Shown here: positions 1 through 8,915 of the stretch, piece after piece
Layout: each line of letters begins with the position of its first letter
How positions within the stretch are numbered: the first letter of the stretch is position 1
From: Hymenobacter daecheongensis DSM 21074
GTDB taxonomy: Bacteria > Bacteroidota > Bacteroidia > Cytophagales > Hymenobacteraceae
Assembly: GCF_900141805.1 (NCBI RefSeq)
Contig: NZ_FQYN01000012.1
Coordinates: 1-64,000 of the forward strand
DNA: 64,000 nt
Direction of reading: 5' to 3'
Translations under genes and position numbers: made by a program
Notes under the pieces: generated by a model
The model's database searches: none
What the model was told of the DNA's origin: nothing
Seen by the model: the letters and a program-made list of their open reading frames with translations, nothing else

Positions 1-224
1 TCCCGAACGTAGGACTCGGCGGCCTGACGAATCTGGTCGCGCTGGGTGGTCGTGAGGCCGCCGGGAATGCCCTGCTCAAAGCGGTTGAGAATAGCGGCTG
101 CCTGGGCGGTGGTGCTTTGCTGCAGGGTGGTAGTGGGCAGCAGGGACGTGGGGGCCGCGGCAAACACGGGAGCGTGCAGGGCTAGAGCAACAAGGAACTG
201 GGGGAATATGGTAGTGTATTTCAT
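1..224 (-). CDS. Secreted hypothetical protein (N-terminal part, cut by window edge)
   Basis: The first 74 codons of a gene that runs off the left edge of the window, starting with ATG at 224 on the minus strand. The N-terminus (MKYTTIFPQFLVALALHAPV) is hydrophobic and is followed by an Ala-rich stretch, as in a signal peptide cleaved near residue 23, so export is inferred. The remaining part, with a segment reading RFEQGIPGGLTTTQRDQIRQ, matches no family I recognise. The promoter should lie in the 225-678 gap, which is shared with a divergent permease gene. Confidence 0.6.
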   Translation of the reverse strand, partial: MKYTTIFPQFLVALALHAPVFAAAPTSLLPTTTLQQSTTAQAAAILNRFEQGIPGGLTTTQRDQIRQAAESYVR

Positions 225-678
225 CAGAATTTTTTGTGAAAAGGAAAGAAAATTCAGGAGCTATCGAATGCTTGCCAATTGTCGTACCAAAAACGAAAGC
301 CGATCTGATCCGAAGCGCGGTTTATACGTGGGCGGCGCCGGATGGATGATTCTGCGCCGTTTTTAATTTGTATAACCCCACTATCCCTATAAATTGAGAC
401 TATGGGTTTAAGTAGGTCAGCGGAGCTGCTAGGATGGTAGGGCTGTTAGCACCGTCAGCTTCCGGGAAAAAATACCCCTTGGCTGGCCTAGTTGAAGATT
501 CGGATGGGTCGCGGACCGCTCTGTGCTTTACAGCGGCCAACCAGTGATGCTGCGGCGCAACTATCAGCCTAGGTACGGCTCTTTAGCCACCGAATGCCAA
601 CTATCGCCTATATTCGGGCTTTCCGTATCAACTTCTGACTTTCACAACACTTCATCTCTCTTCTCTCTTTCACTCTGT
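225..678. other. Divergent intergenic region
   Basis: A 454-bp gap between a minus-strand secreted protein and the plus-strand permease. It must hold both promoters. An A/T-rich stretch (TTAATTTG at 363-370) is a near match to the Bacteroidota -7 box TAnnTTTG on the plus strand. No convincing coding potential is visible. The permease frame stays open upstream to 523, but that extension lacks any membrane or signal character. Confidence 0.4.
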
Positions 679-2247
679 ATGGCAAATATTTTCGCCAAAA
701 AACCACTCGCCCAATTGCTGGGCGAGGCTAACTCGACCGGCCACGGCACGCTGAAGCGGACGCTGGGGGCCGGCAACCTCGTCGCGCTGGGCGTGGGGGC
801 CATCATCGGGGCGGGCCTGTTTGTGCGCACCGCCGCCGCCGCCGCCCAGGCCTCCGGGCCGGGCGTTACGCTGGCCTTCATCGTGGCCGCCATCGGCTGC
901 GTGTTTGCGGGCCTGTGCTACGCCGAGTTTGCCGCCATGATTCCCATTGCCGGCTCGGCCTACACCTACGCCTACACCACCATGGGCGAGTTTGTGGCCT
1001 GGATTATCGGCTGGGCCCTGATTATGGAATACGCGCTGGGCGCGGCCACGGTGAGCATTGCCTGGAGCGAATACCTGAATAAGCTGCTGGAGGTCTTCGG
1101 CACCAGCATACCGTATAGTATGAGCCATTCGCCCTTCGAAAGCGCCGTGGTGAACGGCGTGACGGAGCACGGCATCATCAACCTGCCGGCCCTGCTGGTC
1201 ATTGCGGCCCTGAGCCTGCTGCTGATTAAGGGCACCCAGGAATCGGCCCTGTTCAATGCCATAGTGGTGTTCCTGAAAGTGGCCATCGTGTTGGTTTTCA
1301 TTGCTGTGGGCTGGCAGTTTATCAACCCCGCCAACCACACGCCCTACTTGATTCCGGAAGATGCCGAGCCCGTGAAAAACGCGGCCGGCGCAATCGTGCG
1401 CGAGTACACGGCCTGGAACAAGCATGGCTGGGGTGGCGTGCTGGGCGGGGCGGCCATTGTATTTTTCGCCTTCATCGGCTTCGATGCCGTGAGCACCGCC
1501 GCGCAGGAAGCCAAGAACCCGAAGCGCGACATGCCCATCGGTATTCTCGGCTCGCTGGCCGTGTGCACCGTGCTCTACATTCTGTTCGGCCACGTGCTGA
1601 CCGGTGTAGCCAACTGGCGCGAATTTGCTGACCCGGCCCTGGGCGGCGAGGCTTCCGTGACCTACGCCATCAAGGCGCACATGCCCGGCTACGAGTGGCT
1701 GAGCACGGCCGTGACGGTGGCCATTCTGCTGGGTTTCTCCTCCGTAATTCTGGTAATGCTGATGGGGCAGAGCCGCGTATTCTTCTCCATGGCCAAAGAT
1801 GGTCTGATGCCGAAGGCGTTTTCGGAGCTGCACCCGCGCTTCGGTACTCCTTATAAGTCGAACATTGCGCTGCTGATTTTCGTGGGCGGTTTCGCCGCGT
1901 TCGTGCCCGGCTCTTTGGCCGGTGATCTGACCTCGTTCGGTACGCTGCTGGCCTTCGTGCTGGTGTCGGCCGGCATCTGGATCATGCGCCGCTCCGACCC
2001 CGCGCAGCCCCGGCCGTTCCGCGCGCCGCTGTCGTCGCCGTCGTTCCCGTTCGTGCCCATCATGGGCGTGCTGGTCTGCACGAGCATGATTCTGGCCCTC
2101 GACTCATTCACGCTGAAAGTGGCTTTGGGCTGGATGCTGCTGGGCTTCATCGTCTATTTCCTCTATGGCAAGCGCAATTCCATGCTGCAGAAAGGCATCG
2201 TGGTGATGCCGACGGAAATGGAAGAAGAGGCGACCATTAAAAGCTAG
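679..2247 (+). CDS. APC-superfamily amino acid permease (CAT/YfnA-like)
   Basis: 522 residues, an inner-membrane transporter of the amino acid-polyamine-organocation superfamily. The first membrane helix carries the family motif GAIIGAGLF (about residues 40-48), and about twelve to fourteen hydrophobic segments follow. Conserved stretches such as YAEFAAMIP and GFDAVSTAAQEAKNPKRDMP are typical of the cationic amino acid transporter branch. Substrate is inferred only: probably an amino acid taken up by proton symport. ATG at 679 (MANIFAKK) is chosen because the in-frame upstream extension to 523 has no helix or homology. The gene is monocistronic and followed by a strong terminator at 2274. Confidence 0.9.
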   Translation: MANIFAKKPLAQLLGEANSTGHGTLKRTLGAGNLVALGVGAIIGAGLFVRTAAAAAQASGPGVTLAFIVAAIGCVFAGLCYAEFAAMIPIAGSAYTYAYTTMGEFVAWIIGWALIMEYALGAATVSIAWSEYLNKLLEVFGTSIPYSMSHSPFESAVVNGVTEHGIINLPALLVIAALSLLLIKGTQESALFNAIVVFLKVAIVLVFIAVGWQFINPANHTPYLIPEDAEPVKNAAGAIVREYTAWNKHGWGGVLGGAAIVFFAFIGFDAVSTAAQEAKNPKRDMPIGILGSLAVCTVLYILFGHVLTGVANWREFADPALGGEASVTYAIKAHMPGYEWLSTAVTVAILLGFSSVILVMLMGQSRVFFSMAKDGLMPKAFSELHPRFGTPYKSNIALLIFVGGFAAFVPGSLAGDLTSFGTLLAFVLVSAGIWIMRRSDPAQPRPFRAPLSSPSFPFVPIMGVLVCTSMILALDSFTLKVALGWMLLGFIVYFLYGKRNSMLQKGIVVMPTEMEEEATIKS

Positions 2248-2273
2248 CTTTTAGCCGATGGGCCTGCTGGCCC

Positions 2274-2320
2274 AAAACCGAAAAGCGTCCTGCTGCGAAG
2301 CGGGGCGCTTTTCGGTTTTA
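2274..2320 (+). terminator. Rho-independent terminator after the permease
   Basis: AAAACCGAAAAGCG at 2274-2287 pairs perfectly with CGCTTTTCGGTTTT at 2306-2319, and TCC/GGG extends the stem. The A-rich left arm and T-rich right arm make it usable in both directions, serving the permease and the convergent DUF2945 gene that ends at 2339. Confidence 0.8.
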
Positions 2321-2338
2321 TGGAAGTGCCGCTGGACG

Positions 2339-2557
2339 CTACTTTTTCGCGGCTGCCGCCTTCACCTCGCTTTGCAGCTTGAGCACCCGGTCGCCGTTTT
2401 CCTGCACGATGACATACGCGGGATTGTCAGGGGTGCCGTGGCGGGTGATGTCGGCACCTTTGAACTTGCGGGTGACGGTTTCCTTGTGGGTTTCCTCAAT
2501 CTTGCCGGTGGCCGTGCCGGTGCCGTATTTCCAGGTGACTTGGGTGCCTTTGCGCAT
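2339..2557 (-). CDS. DUF2945 (HVA1/TUDOR-like) family protein
   Basis: 72 residues starting MRKGTQVTWKYGTGTATGKI. This is the signature of the small cytoplasmic DUF2945 family, also named hypervirulence-associated TUDOR domain. The pattern is a short SH3/Tudor-like barrel: VxWKYGxGxAxGKIxE, then TRKFKGADITRHGTPDNPAY, then a C-terminal GDRVLKLQSEV. It has the usual family length. Function is unknown; members are mostly annotated as conserved hypotheticals in stress-tolerant bacteria. The gene stands alone between the permease terminator and the serine hydrolase on the same strand. Confidence 0.85.
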   Translation of the reverse strand: MRKGTQVTWKYGTGTATGKIEETHKETVTRKFKGADITRHGTPDNPAYVIVQENGDRVLKLQSEVKAAAAKK

Positions 2558-2590
2558 AAGGTTTTCGGGGTTAAATGAGTAGCCCGCCGA

Positions 2591-3751
2591 CTACGGCACC
2601 TGGTCCAGCAGCTGCCAGATGGCCTTGAACCGCGCCAGACTGCGGGGCGAGTCGTGGATTTCGGTGTTGGTAACGAAAATTTTACCCGTGCGGGTTACGG
2701 GGTCGAAAAACAGGAAGGTGGTCAGGCCCGTGTCGCCGCCGGTGTGGCCTACGGTGCCATTGCGGCGGTGCGCCCAAAACAGGCCCTGGTTGGGCTCGGC
2801 GGGGTCGAGGTGCGCGGGCAGTCGGGCCGCCGCAAACTGCGGGCGCAGCAAGGAATCGACGGCGGCCGCGGGCAGGGGTGCGCCGGGGCTGGCCGGATTC
2901 AGAACACTGCGCAGGTACAGAGCCAGGCTGTGGGTGCTGGTGAGCAGGCCGCCATCGGGGTAGGTGATGGTGTAGTAGGGCGGTACGGCCCGCCCGCGCG
3001 GGCTGTAGAGCGTGGCGTGGCGGGCGGAGTCGGTATCGGCGAAGCGCCAGCCCGAGTCCGACATGCCCAGCGGCAGCAGGATGCGCTGGCGGGTGTAGGC
3101 GTCGTAGGGCTGGCCGGTAGCTTTTTCCAGGGCCAGCGCAGCCAGGGCGGCGCTTTCGTTGCTGTAGGCATAGTAGGTGCCGGGCGCGTGGTTCACGAAG
3201 CGGCGGCGGCTATACCACCGGCCGCCGGGGCTGAGCGTGCGGCGCAGGTATTCCTCGTTGCTGAGCGCAGAACTGCGGCCCTTGGCGTAGGCGCGGCGGC
3301 CGTAGAAGCCCTGCTTGTCGGTGAGGCCGGCCGTCATGGTGGCCAGCTGGCGCAGGGTGATGGGTTGGTCGGGGAAATACGGATTGACGACGCGGAAGGG
3401 CAGCAGCTCATTCACGGGCTGGTCGAGGCGCAGCTTGCCCTCGGCGGCGGCCTGCAACAGCGCTACGCCGATGAGGGTTTTGCTCACCGAGCCCACGCAC
3501 TGCACCGTAGCGGGCGTATAGGCAGTCTGGCGGGCCTTGTTGGCGTAGCCGAAGCCGTGCTCATATACAATGCCTTCGGGCCGCACCACGGCCACGGCAA
3601 AACCCGGAAAATCAGATTGCTGCCAGTGCTGGCGCAGAGCCGTGGTCAGCGCGGCGGTGTCGGGCGGTGTGGGCGGGGCAGGTTGGCTTCGTGCGGGTGT
3701 GGCAAGCAGCGTGAAAGCCGTGAAGCCGGCCAGGAGCAGGATAGGGAACAT
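2591..3751 (-). CDS. Secreted serine hydrolase of the beta-lactamase (class C/PBP4*) family
   Basis: 386 residues, periplasmic. A hydrophobic N-terminus (MFPILLLAGFTAFTLLA, then TPARSQ) acts as signal peptide. All three beta-lactamase-fold motifs are visible: SxxK as S88-V-S-K91 (GSVSKTL), YxN as Y196-S-N198, and HTGG at 336-339, the KTG equivalent. Family members hydrolyse esters, D-amino acid peptides or beta-lactams; the substrate here cannot be told. ATG at 3751 is used. The frame remains open to a TTG at 3808, which would add a 19-residue extension with arginines, so that start is possible but less likely. Divergent from the amidohydrolase gene at 3912. Confidence 0.88.
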   Translation of the reverse strand: MFPILLLAGFTAFTLLATPARSQPAPPTPPDTAALTTALRQHWQQSDFPGFAVAVVRPEGIVYEHGFGYANKARQTAYTPATVQCVGSVSKTLIGVALLQAAAEGKLRLDQPVNELLPFRVVNPYFPDQPITLRQLATMTAGLTDKQGFYGRRAYAKGRSSALSNEEYLRRTLSPGGRWYSRRRFVNHAPGTYYAYSNESAALAALALEKATGQPYDAYTRQRILLPLGMSDSGWRFADTDSARHATLYSPRGRAVPPYYTITYPDGGLLTSTHSLALYLRSVLNPASPGAPLPAAAVDSLLRPQFAAARLPAHLDPAEPNQGLFWAHRRNGTVGHTGGDTGLTTFLFFDPVTRTGKIFVTNTEIHDSPRSLARFKAIWQLLDQVP

Positions 3752-3911
3752 AAGCCAGAAAGTTGGGAGCAGGAAAGACGCGGCCCGAATGTACGCCCGC
3801 GCCTGCAACCTGCCCAGCCCGGCCGGTTTCTTTGCCGCAGCCGCGGCAATGTGCCGCGCCGCCGCTACCTTACGGCCCTGACTTGTTTTTCCCCTACTGT
3901 ACCATTCTTCA

Positions 3912-6900
3912 ATGCCAAAATTTTTACCCCAATTAGGCCTGGCCGGCGGCCTGCTGCTCGGCAGCGCCGCCGCCTACGCCCAGCAGCCCAGCACCTACCC
4001 GCGCAATGGCGTGTACGACCAGCGCCCGGGCCTCTACGCCTTCACCCATGCCATCATCTTCACCGACTACAAAACCCGCCTGAATGACGCTACGCTGCTG
4101 ATTCGGGACGGCAAAGTGGAGGCCGTGGGCACGGCCGTGAAGATTCCGGCCGGGGCCGTGGTGCAGGATCTGAAGGGCAAGTTTATCTACCCCGGCTTCG
4201 TGGATCTGTACGCCAGCTACGGTGTGCCAGAGGTGAAAGCGCCCGAACGCCAGAGCCGCCGCAGCGGGCCGCAGTTTGAGAGCCAGAAAGCCGGCGCCTA
4301 CGACTGGAACCAGGCCGTGCACCCCGAAATCAATGCCGCGGAGCTGTTCAAAGCCAACGACGAGCAGGCCGATGTGTACCGCAAGCTGGGCTTCGGGGCG
4401 GTACTCACCCAGCAGCCCGACGGCATCGTGCGCGGCACGGCGGCATTGGTAAGCCTGAACACCAGCCGCAAGGAGCAGGAACTGGTGCTCACCGACCGCG
4501 CCGCCACCGCGCTTTCGTTCGACAAGGGCACCAGCACCCAGGACTACCCCAGCTCCCTGATGGGCAGCATCGCGCTATTGCGCCAGACTTACCTCGACGC
4601 CGACTGGAACCAGCGCAACCCGGCCCGGGAGCAGAACCTCTCGCTGCGGGCCTTCAACCAGCAGCGCACGCTGCCCCAGATCTTTGTGGTGCGCGACAAG
4701 CAGTCGGCGCTGCGGGCTGATCGGGTGGGCGACGAGTTCGGAACCCAGTACATTATCAAGGGCAACGGCGACGAGTACCAGCGCCTGCCCGATATTCAGG
4801 CTACTAGGGCTCCGCTCATCGTCAGCCTCAACTTCCCCGATGCCTACAACGTGGACGACGTGTACGACGCCTCCCGCATCGACCTGAGCGAGCTGAAACA
4901 CTGGGAAATGGCCCCCGCTAACGCCGGTCTGCTGGCCAAAGCCGGCGTGCCCTTCGCCCTCTCCGCCGCCGACCTCAAAGACAAGAAGAAATTCCTGCCC
5001 AACCTCAAAAAGGCCATTCAATACGGCCTCACGGAGGAGCAGGCCCTGCGCGCCCTCACCGCCACGCCGGCCGAATTAATCAAGGCCCAGAACCAAGTGG
5101 GCAGCCTGAAAGCGGGCATGCAGGCCAACTTTCTGGTGTGCTCCAACCGCCTCTTCGCCGACGACAACGTGCTGCTCGACAACTGGGTGCAGGGCGAGCG
5201 GTATCAGCTCAGCACCGTGCCCGCCGACTACCGCGGCGTGTACACGCTGAAAGTGGCCGGGCAGCCCGAGGTGAAAATGCTGGTGGCCGGCAAGCCCGAA
5301 GCTCCCGAGATGCGCCTCGTGCTGGCCCCCAAGGACACTGTGCGCGGCTCCCTGCTGGTAGCCGGCGAGCTGGCCACCATCGTGTATAACCCCACGCCCA
5401 AAACCAAAAACAGCGGCTCGGTGCGCCTGAGCGGCTATTACACCCCCGAAAGCCGCCTGCTGCAGGGCGACGGCCAGCTGCCCGATGCCACGGCCGTGAA
5501 GTGGAGCGCCCAGCGCCAGGAGGAAGCCACCCGCGCTGCCCGCCGCGACTCGGTAAAGGCCCCCGAGCCCATCCAGCTCGGCCAGGTGCTGTACCCGTTC
5601 GTGGCCTTCGGCCGGCCGGAGGTGCCGAAGCAGGAAACCGTGCTCATCAAGAACGCTACCGTATGGACCAGTGAGGCCGCCGGCAAGCTCGAAAACACCG
5701 ATGTGCTGCTGCAAAACGGCAAAATCCAGAAGATTGGCAAAAACCTGAGTGTGCCTAGTGGCGGCCGCAGCATCGACGGCACCGGCAAGCACTTAGCCCC
5801 CGGCATTATTGATGAGCACTCCCATATTGCCATCAGTGAGGGCGTGAACGAGGGCACCCAGGCCGTGACGAGCGAGGTGCGCGTGAGCGACGTGGTGGAC
5901 GGTGAGGACATTGACGTGTACCGCGACCTGGCTGGCGGCGTGGTGGCTTCGCAGCTGCTGCACGGCTCGGCCAACCCCATCGGCGGCCAGTCGGCCCTGA
6001 TTAAGATGCGCTGGGGCATGACGCCCGAGCAGATGAAGATTCAGGGGGCGCCCGGCTTCATCAAGTTTGCTCTGGGCGAAAACGTGAAGCAGAGCAACTG
6101 GGGCGAGCTGAACGTGCTGCGCTTCCCCCAAACGCGCATGGGCACCGAGCAGGTGTTCGTGGATGCCTTCACCCGCGCCAAAGAATACGAGCAGGAGTGG
6201 AAAGCCTGGAACAAGCTCGGCAAGGGCAAACAGGCCAAAGCCGAGGCCCCGCGCCGCGACCTGGAGCTGGAGGCGCTGGTCGAAATCCTGAACCAGCGGC
6301 GCTTCATCAGCTGCCACAGCTACGTGCAGAGCGAAATCAACATGCTGCTGGGCGTAGCCGACCGCCTGGGCTTTCAGGTGAACACCTTCACCCACATTCT
6401 GGAAGGCTACAAGGTGGCCGACAAGATGAAGGCCCACGGCGCCAACGCCAGCACCTTTTCCGACTGGTGGGCCTACAAAAACGAGGTGCGCGACGCCATT
6501 CCCTACAACGCCGCCATCATGCACGACGCGGGCCTGAACGTGGCCATCAATTCCGACGACGCCGAAATGAGCCGCCGCCTCAACCAGGAAGCCGCCAAAA
6601 CTGTGAAGTACGGCGGCCTTTCCGAGGAGGAAGCCCTGAAGCTGGTCACCATCAACCCCGCCAAAATGCTCCACCTCGACAGCCACATGGGCAGCATCAA
6701 GGAGGGCAAGGACGCCGACGTGGTACTGTGGTCTGATAACCCGTTAAGCATCTACGCCCACGCCGAGCGCACCTTCGTGGATGGCCGCCAGCTGTTCGAC
6801 CTCGAGTCTGACAAGGTATTGCGCCAGCAGGTGCAACAGGAGCGTCTGCGTCTGATTCAGAAGATGCTGCTGGCCAAAAAAGCCGGCGCCCCCACCCAAA

Positions 6901-6971
6901 CGCCCACCGCCAAATCCACCAGCCATTTCCACTGCGACACGGTAGGCGAGGGCAAGGAGCTGGATAAGTAG
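3912..6971 (+). CDS. Secreted double amidohydrolase-domain protein
   Basis: 1019 residues with a signal peptide ending at AYAQ (about residue 24). It holds two amidohydrolase-like halves. The first (about 40-450) has the usual N-terminal beta-sandwich and PGFVDLY, but no HxH metal motif follows. The second (about 580-990) has PGIIDEHSHI with H636/H638, then H802 (SCHSYV), H828 (FTHILEG) and D882 (INSDD), so it looks metal-competent. Related Bacteroidota proteins are annotated as imidazolonepropionase-like secreted amidohydrolases or peptidases. The reaction is inferred only as hydrolysis of a cyclic amide or peptide in the periplasm. It is followed by a single-domain relative at 7339, probably working with it. 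Confidence 0.85.
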   Translation: MPKFLPQLGLAGGLLLGSAAAYAQQPSTYPRNGVYDQRPGLYAFTHAIIFTDYKTRLNDATLLIRDGKVEAVGTAVKIPAGAVVQDLKGKFIYPGFVDLYASYGVPEVKAPERQSRRSGPQFESQKAGAYDWNQAVHPEINAAELFKANDEQADVYRKLGFGAVLTQQPDGIVRGTAALVSLNTSRKEQELVLTDRAATALSFDKGTSTQDYPSSLMGSIALLRQTYLDADWNQRNPAREQNLSLRAFNQQRTLPQIFVVRDKQSALRADRVGDEFGTQYIIKGNGDEYQRLPDIQATRAPLIVSLNFPDAYNVDDVYDASRIDLSELKHWEMAPANAGLLAKAGVPFALSAADLKDKKKFLPNLKKAIQYGLTEEQALRALTATPAELIKAQNQVGSLKAGMQANFLVCSNRLFADDNVLLDNWVQGERYQLSTVPADYRGVYTLKVAGQPEVKMLVAGKPEAPEMRLVLAPKDTVRGSLLVAGELATIVYNPTPKTKNSGSVRLSGYYTPESRLLQGDGQLPDATAVKWSAQRQEEATRAARRDSVKAPEPIQLGQVLYPFVAFGRPEVPKQETVLIKNATVWTSEAAGKLENTDVLLQNGKIQKIGKNLSVPSGGRSIDGTGKHLAPGIIDEHSHIAISEGVNEGTQAVTSEVRVSDVVDGEDIDVYRDLAGGVVASQLLHGSANPIGGQSALIKMRWGMTPEQMKIQGAPGFIKFALGENVKQSNWGELNVLRFPQTRMGTEQVFVDAFTRAKEYEQEWKAWNKLGKGKQAKAEAPRRDLELEALVEILNQRRFISCHSYVQSEINMLLGVADRLGFQVNTFTHILEGYKVADKMKAHGANASTFSDWWAYKNEVRDAIPYNAAIMHDAGLNVAINSDDAEMSRRLNQEAAKTVKYGGLSEEEALKLVTINPAKMLHLDSHMGSIKEGKDADVVLWSDNPLSIYAHAERTFVDGRQLFDLESDKVLRQQVQQERLRLIQKMLLAKKAGAPTQTPTAKSTSHFHCDTVGEGKELDK

Positions 6972-6985
6972 CCGGTAGAACAAAG

Positions 6986-7313
6986 CTCCCCTCCTCAGAG
7001 GAGGAGGGGACGCGGTGGCGAAGCCGCCGCTGGGGTGGTTGACCCGCGTGCTGATGTTGTTTAGCAGGAACGACAAGCCAGAACGAGCAGCCAGCCCGTC
7101 ATTCCGAGCTTATTGAGGAATTTCGCCCGCTTCTTTGGAGTGGTATTGTCATCCTGAGTAAAGCAAAGGACCTCTGCCGCTTTGTCTGCTTACTAACCCA
7201 ACGTCAGCACGCGAGATTCCTCGGCTACGCTCAGAATGACGTGCTGGTAAACAACCAAACAACGCCCAACCACCCCGCCCTTCGGGCACCCCTCCTTGAA
7301 AAAAGGAGGGGAG
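6986..7313. repeat. Cluster of dispersed intergenic repeats between the amidohydrolase genes
   Basis: This 367-bp gap holds no gene. At its left end is a hairpin of CTCCCCTCC/GGAGGAGGGGA (6986-7010) followed by GGGGTGGTTG (7032-7041). At its right end is CAACCACCCC (7267-7276) followed by a second hairpin of CCCCTCCTT/AAGGAGGGG (7289-7312), giving an overall inverted arrangement. Between them are three short modules of the kind GTCATTCCGAG, GTCATCCTGAG and CGCGAGATTCCTCGG (about 7098, 7148, 7208), which recur elsewhere in the window (12690, 49372, 54777, 57745). Confidence 0.6.
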
Positions 7314-7338
7314 TGTGATTCCCAACTCAACGAACCCA

Positions 7339-8643
7339 ATGAAACATATTTTCTTCTCCCTAACGCTGCTCACTGCCCTGCCGGCCCTGGCCCAGGTGCC
7401 CACGCCGGCCCCGGCCCAGAGCAAGCCCCTGCTGCTCATGGGCGGCACCCTGCACGTAGGCAACGGCACCGTGATTCCCGATGCCACCGTTGCCTTCGAC
7501 AAGGGCCGCCTCACCTACGCCGGCCCCCAGGCTGGTTTCACCCAGGATAAATCCGGCTATGAAGTAGTGGATGTGAAAGGCCAGCAGATCTATCCCGGCC
7601 TGATTCTGCCCAACACCACCCTCGGCCTCACCGAAGTGGAAGCTATCCGCGCCACCGTGGACGAGGCCGAAGTAGGCGCCATCAACCCCAACGTGCGGGC
7701 CCTGATTGCCTACAACACCGACTCCGACATTCTGCCCACCGTGCGCACCAACGGCGTATTGCTGGCCCAGATTACGCCCCGCGGCGGCGTCATCTCGGGC
7801 CAGAGCAGCATTGTGCAGCTCGATGCCTGGAACTGGCAGGATGCGGCCGTCCGGGCCGACGACGGCCTGCACCTGAACTGGCCCGCGCTGATTCTCAAGC
7901 TGAATCCCGCCGAAGATGCCGCCGCCCTCGAAAAGCGCGAAAAGGCCCGCCAGCAGCAATTGCGCGACCTGGAGCAGCTTTTGTCGGAAGCCGCGGCCTA
8001 CCGTAGCTTGCCCGCTGGCCGCAAGGAAAACCTGCGCCTCTCGTCGCTGGCCGGCCTGTTCGACGGCTCCAAAACCCTGTTTCTGCACGCCGACTACGGC
8101 AAGGAAATCATTGAAGGTGTGCGGTTTGCCAAGCGCCTCGGGGTGCAGAAAGTGACCGTAGTAGGCGCCCGCGACGCCTGGATGATGCTCGACTTCATCA
8201 AGCAGAACGACGTGGCCGTGATTCTGTCCCGGGTACACGCGCTGCCCCGCCGCACCGGCGACGACTACGACCAGCCCTATAAGCTGCCCGCCCAGCTCCA
8301 GCAGGCCGGCATCCGCTACTGCCTCGACTACGAGGGCGGCATGGAAGCCCCCGGCGCCCGCAACCTGGCCTTCATTGCCGGCACCGCCGCCGGCCACGGC
8401 CTCACCCCGGAGCAGGCCCTCACGGCCGTCACCCTGAGCCCGGCCCGCATTCTGGGCATTGATAAGGACTACGGCAGCCTCGAAGCCGGCAAATCGGCCA
8501 CGCTGGTGGTAAGCACCGGCGACCTGCTGGATATGCGCACCAACAACGTGACCCGCGCCTACATCGATGGCCGCGGCTTCAACCTGACCAACAAGCAAAC
8601 CTACCTGCGCGACAAGTTCAAGGGCAAGTACGGGCAGAAATAA
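7339..8643 (+). CDS. Secreted amidohydrolase-family protein, probable pseudoenzyme
   Basis: 434 residues with a clear signal peptide (MKHIFFSLTLLTALPALAQ). ATG at 7339 is preferred over the in-frame start at 7315, which lacks this fit. The amidohydrolase frame is recognisable: LLLMGGTLHVGNG beta-sandwich start, IYPGLILPNTTLG at 84-96 where active members have PGxIDxHxH, and the C-terminal LTPEQALTAVTLSPARILGID plus GSLEAGKSATLVV. The HxH pair is absent and no obvious metal-ligand set replaces it. It therefore resembles the first half of the 1019-residue neighbour and may be a non-catalytic partner. Export to the periplasm is inferred from the signal peptide. Confidence 0.82.
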   Translation: MKHIFFSLTLLTALPALAQVPTPAPAQSKPLLLMGGTLHVGNGTVIPDATVAFDKGRLTYAGPQAGFTQDKSGYEVVDVKGQQIYPGLILPNTTLGLTEVEAIRATVDEAEVGAINPNVRALIAYNTDSDILPTVRTNGVLLAQITPRGGVISGQSSIVQLDAWNWQDAAVRADDGLHLNWPALILKLNPAEDAAALEKREKARQQQLRDLEQLLSEAAAYRSLPAGRKENLRLSSLAGLFDGSKTLFLHADYGKEIIEGVRFAKRLGVQKVTVVGARDAWMMLDFIKQNDVAVILSRVHALPRRTGDDYDQPYKLPAQLQQAGIRYCLDYEGGMEAPGARNLAFIAGTAAGHGLTPEQALTAVTLSPARILGIDKDYGSLEAGKSATLVVSTGDLLDMRTNNVTRAYIDGRGFNLTNKQTYLRDKFKGKYGQK

Positions 8644-8665
8644 ATGACCGGCCACCGCCGCGTCG

Positions 8666-8702
8666 AAAAGGCTCTGTCCAGGTCGGACAGGGCCTTTTTT
8701 TG
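8666..8702 (+). terminator. Rho-independent terminator after the second amidohydrolase
   Basis: AAAAGGCTCTGTCC (8666-8679) pairs with GGACAGGGCCTTTT (8685-8698) across a short loop and runs into eight or more T residues. Confidence 0.85.
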
Positions 8703-8915
8703 GTCGTTTGAGCGCGCCGCGCCGCCCTGCTTCGGGCTAGCGGCCAACTTAAATATGGATGAATGACTATTTTTGGTAATCAGCTCTCCTGACGGCATAC
8801 TCTGCGCCAGGAGCTGCGCACAGGGCCGGCCGGTAATTTCCTGCTGGCTTGCCGGCCTTATTCCGCTGCTAATAGTAGTGGCTGACAGGGTTTTAGTTTG
8901 AATACCTGCATTCCC

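Noticed and set aside
46-366. 106-codon frame antisense to the left-edge secreted protein
   Set aside because: It lies opposite the signal-peptide gene and shows no signal or domain of its own.
670-1833. Long minus-strand open frame opposite the permease
   Set aside because: GC-rich third positions of the permease create it. It is Gly/His/Arg-rich and has no protein-like pattern.
3751-3808. Upstream TTG start (3808) for the serine hydrolase
   Set aside because: ATG 3751 starts directly at the hydrophobic signal segment; TTG adds only a basic lead. Kept as an alternative in the entry.
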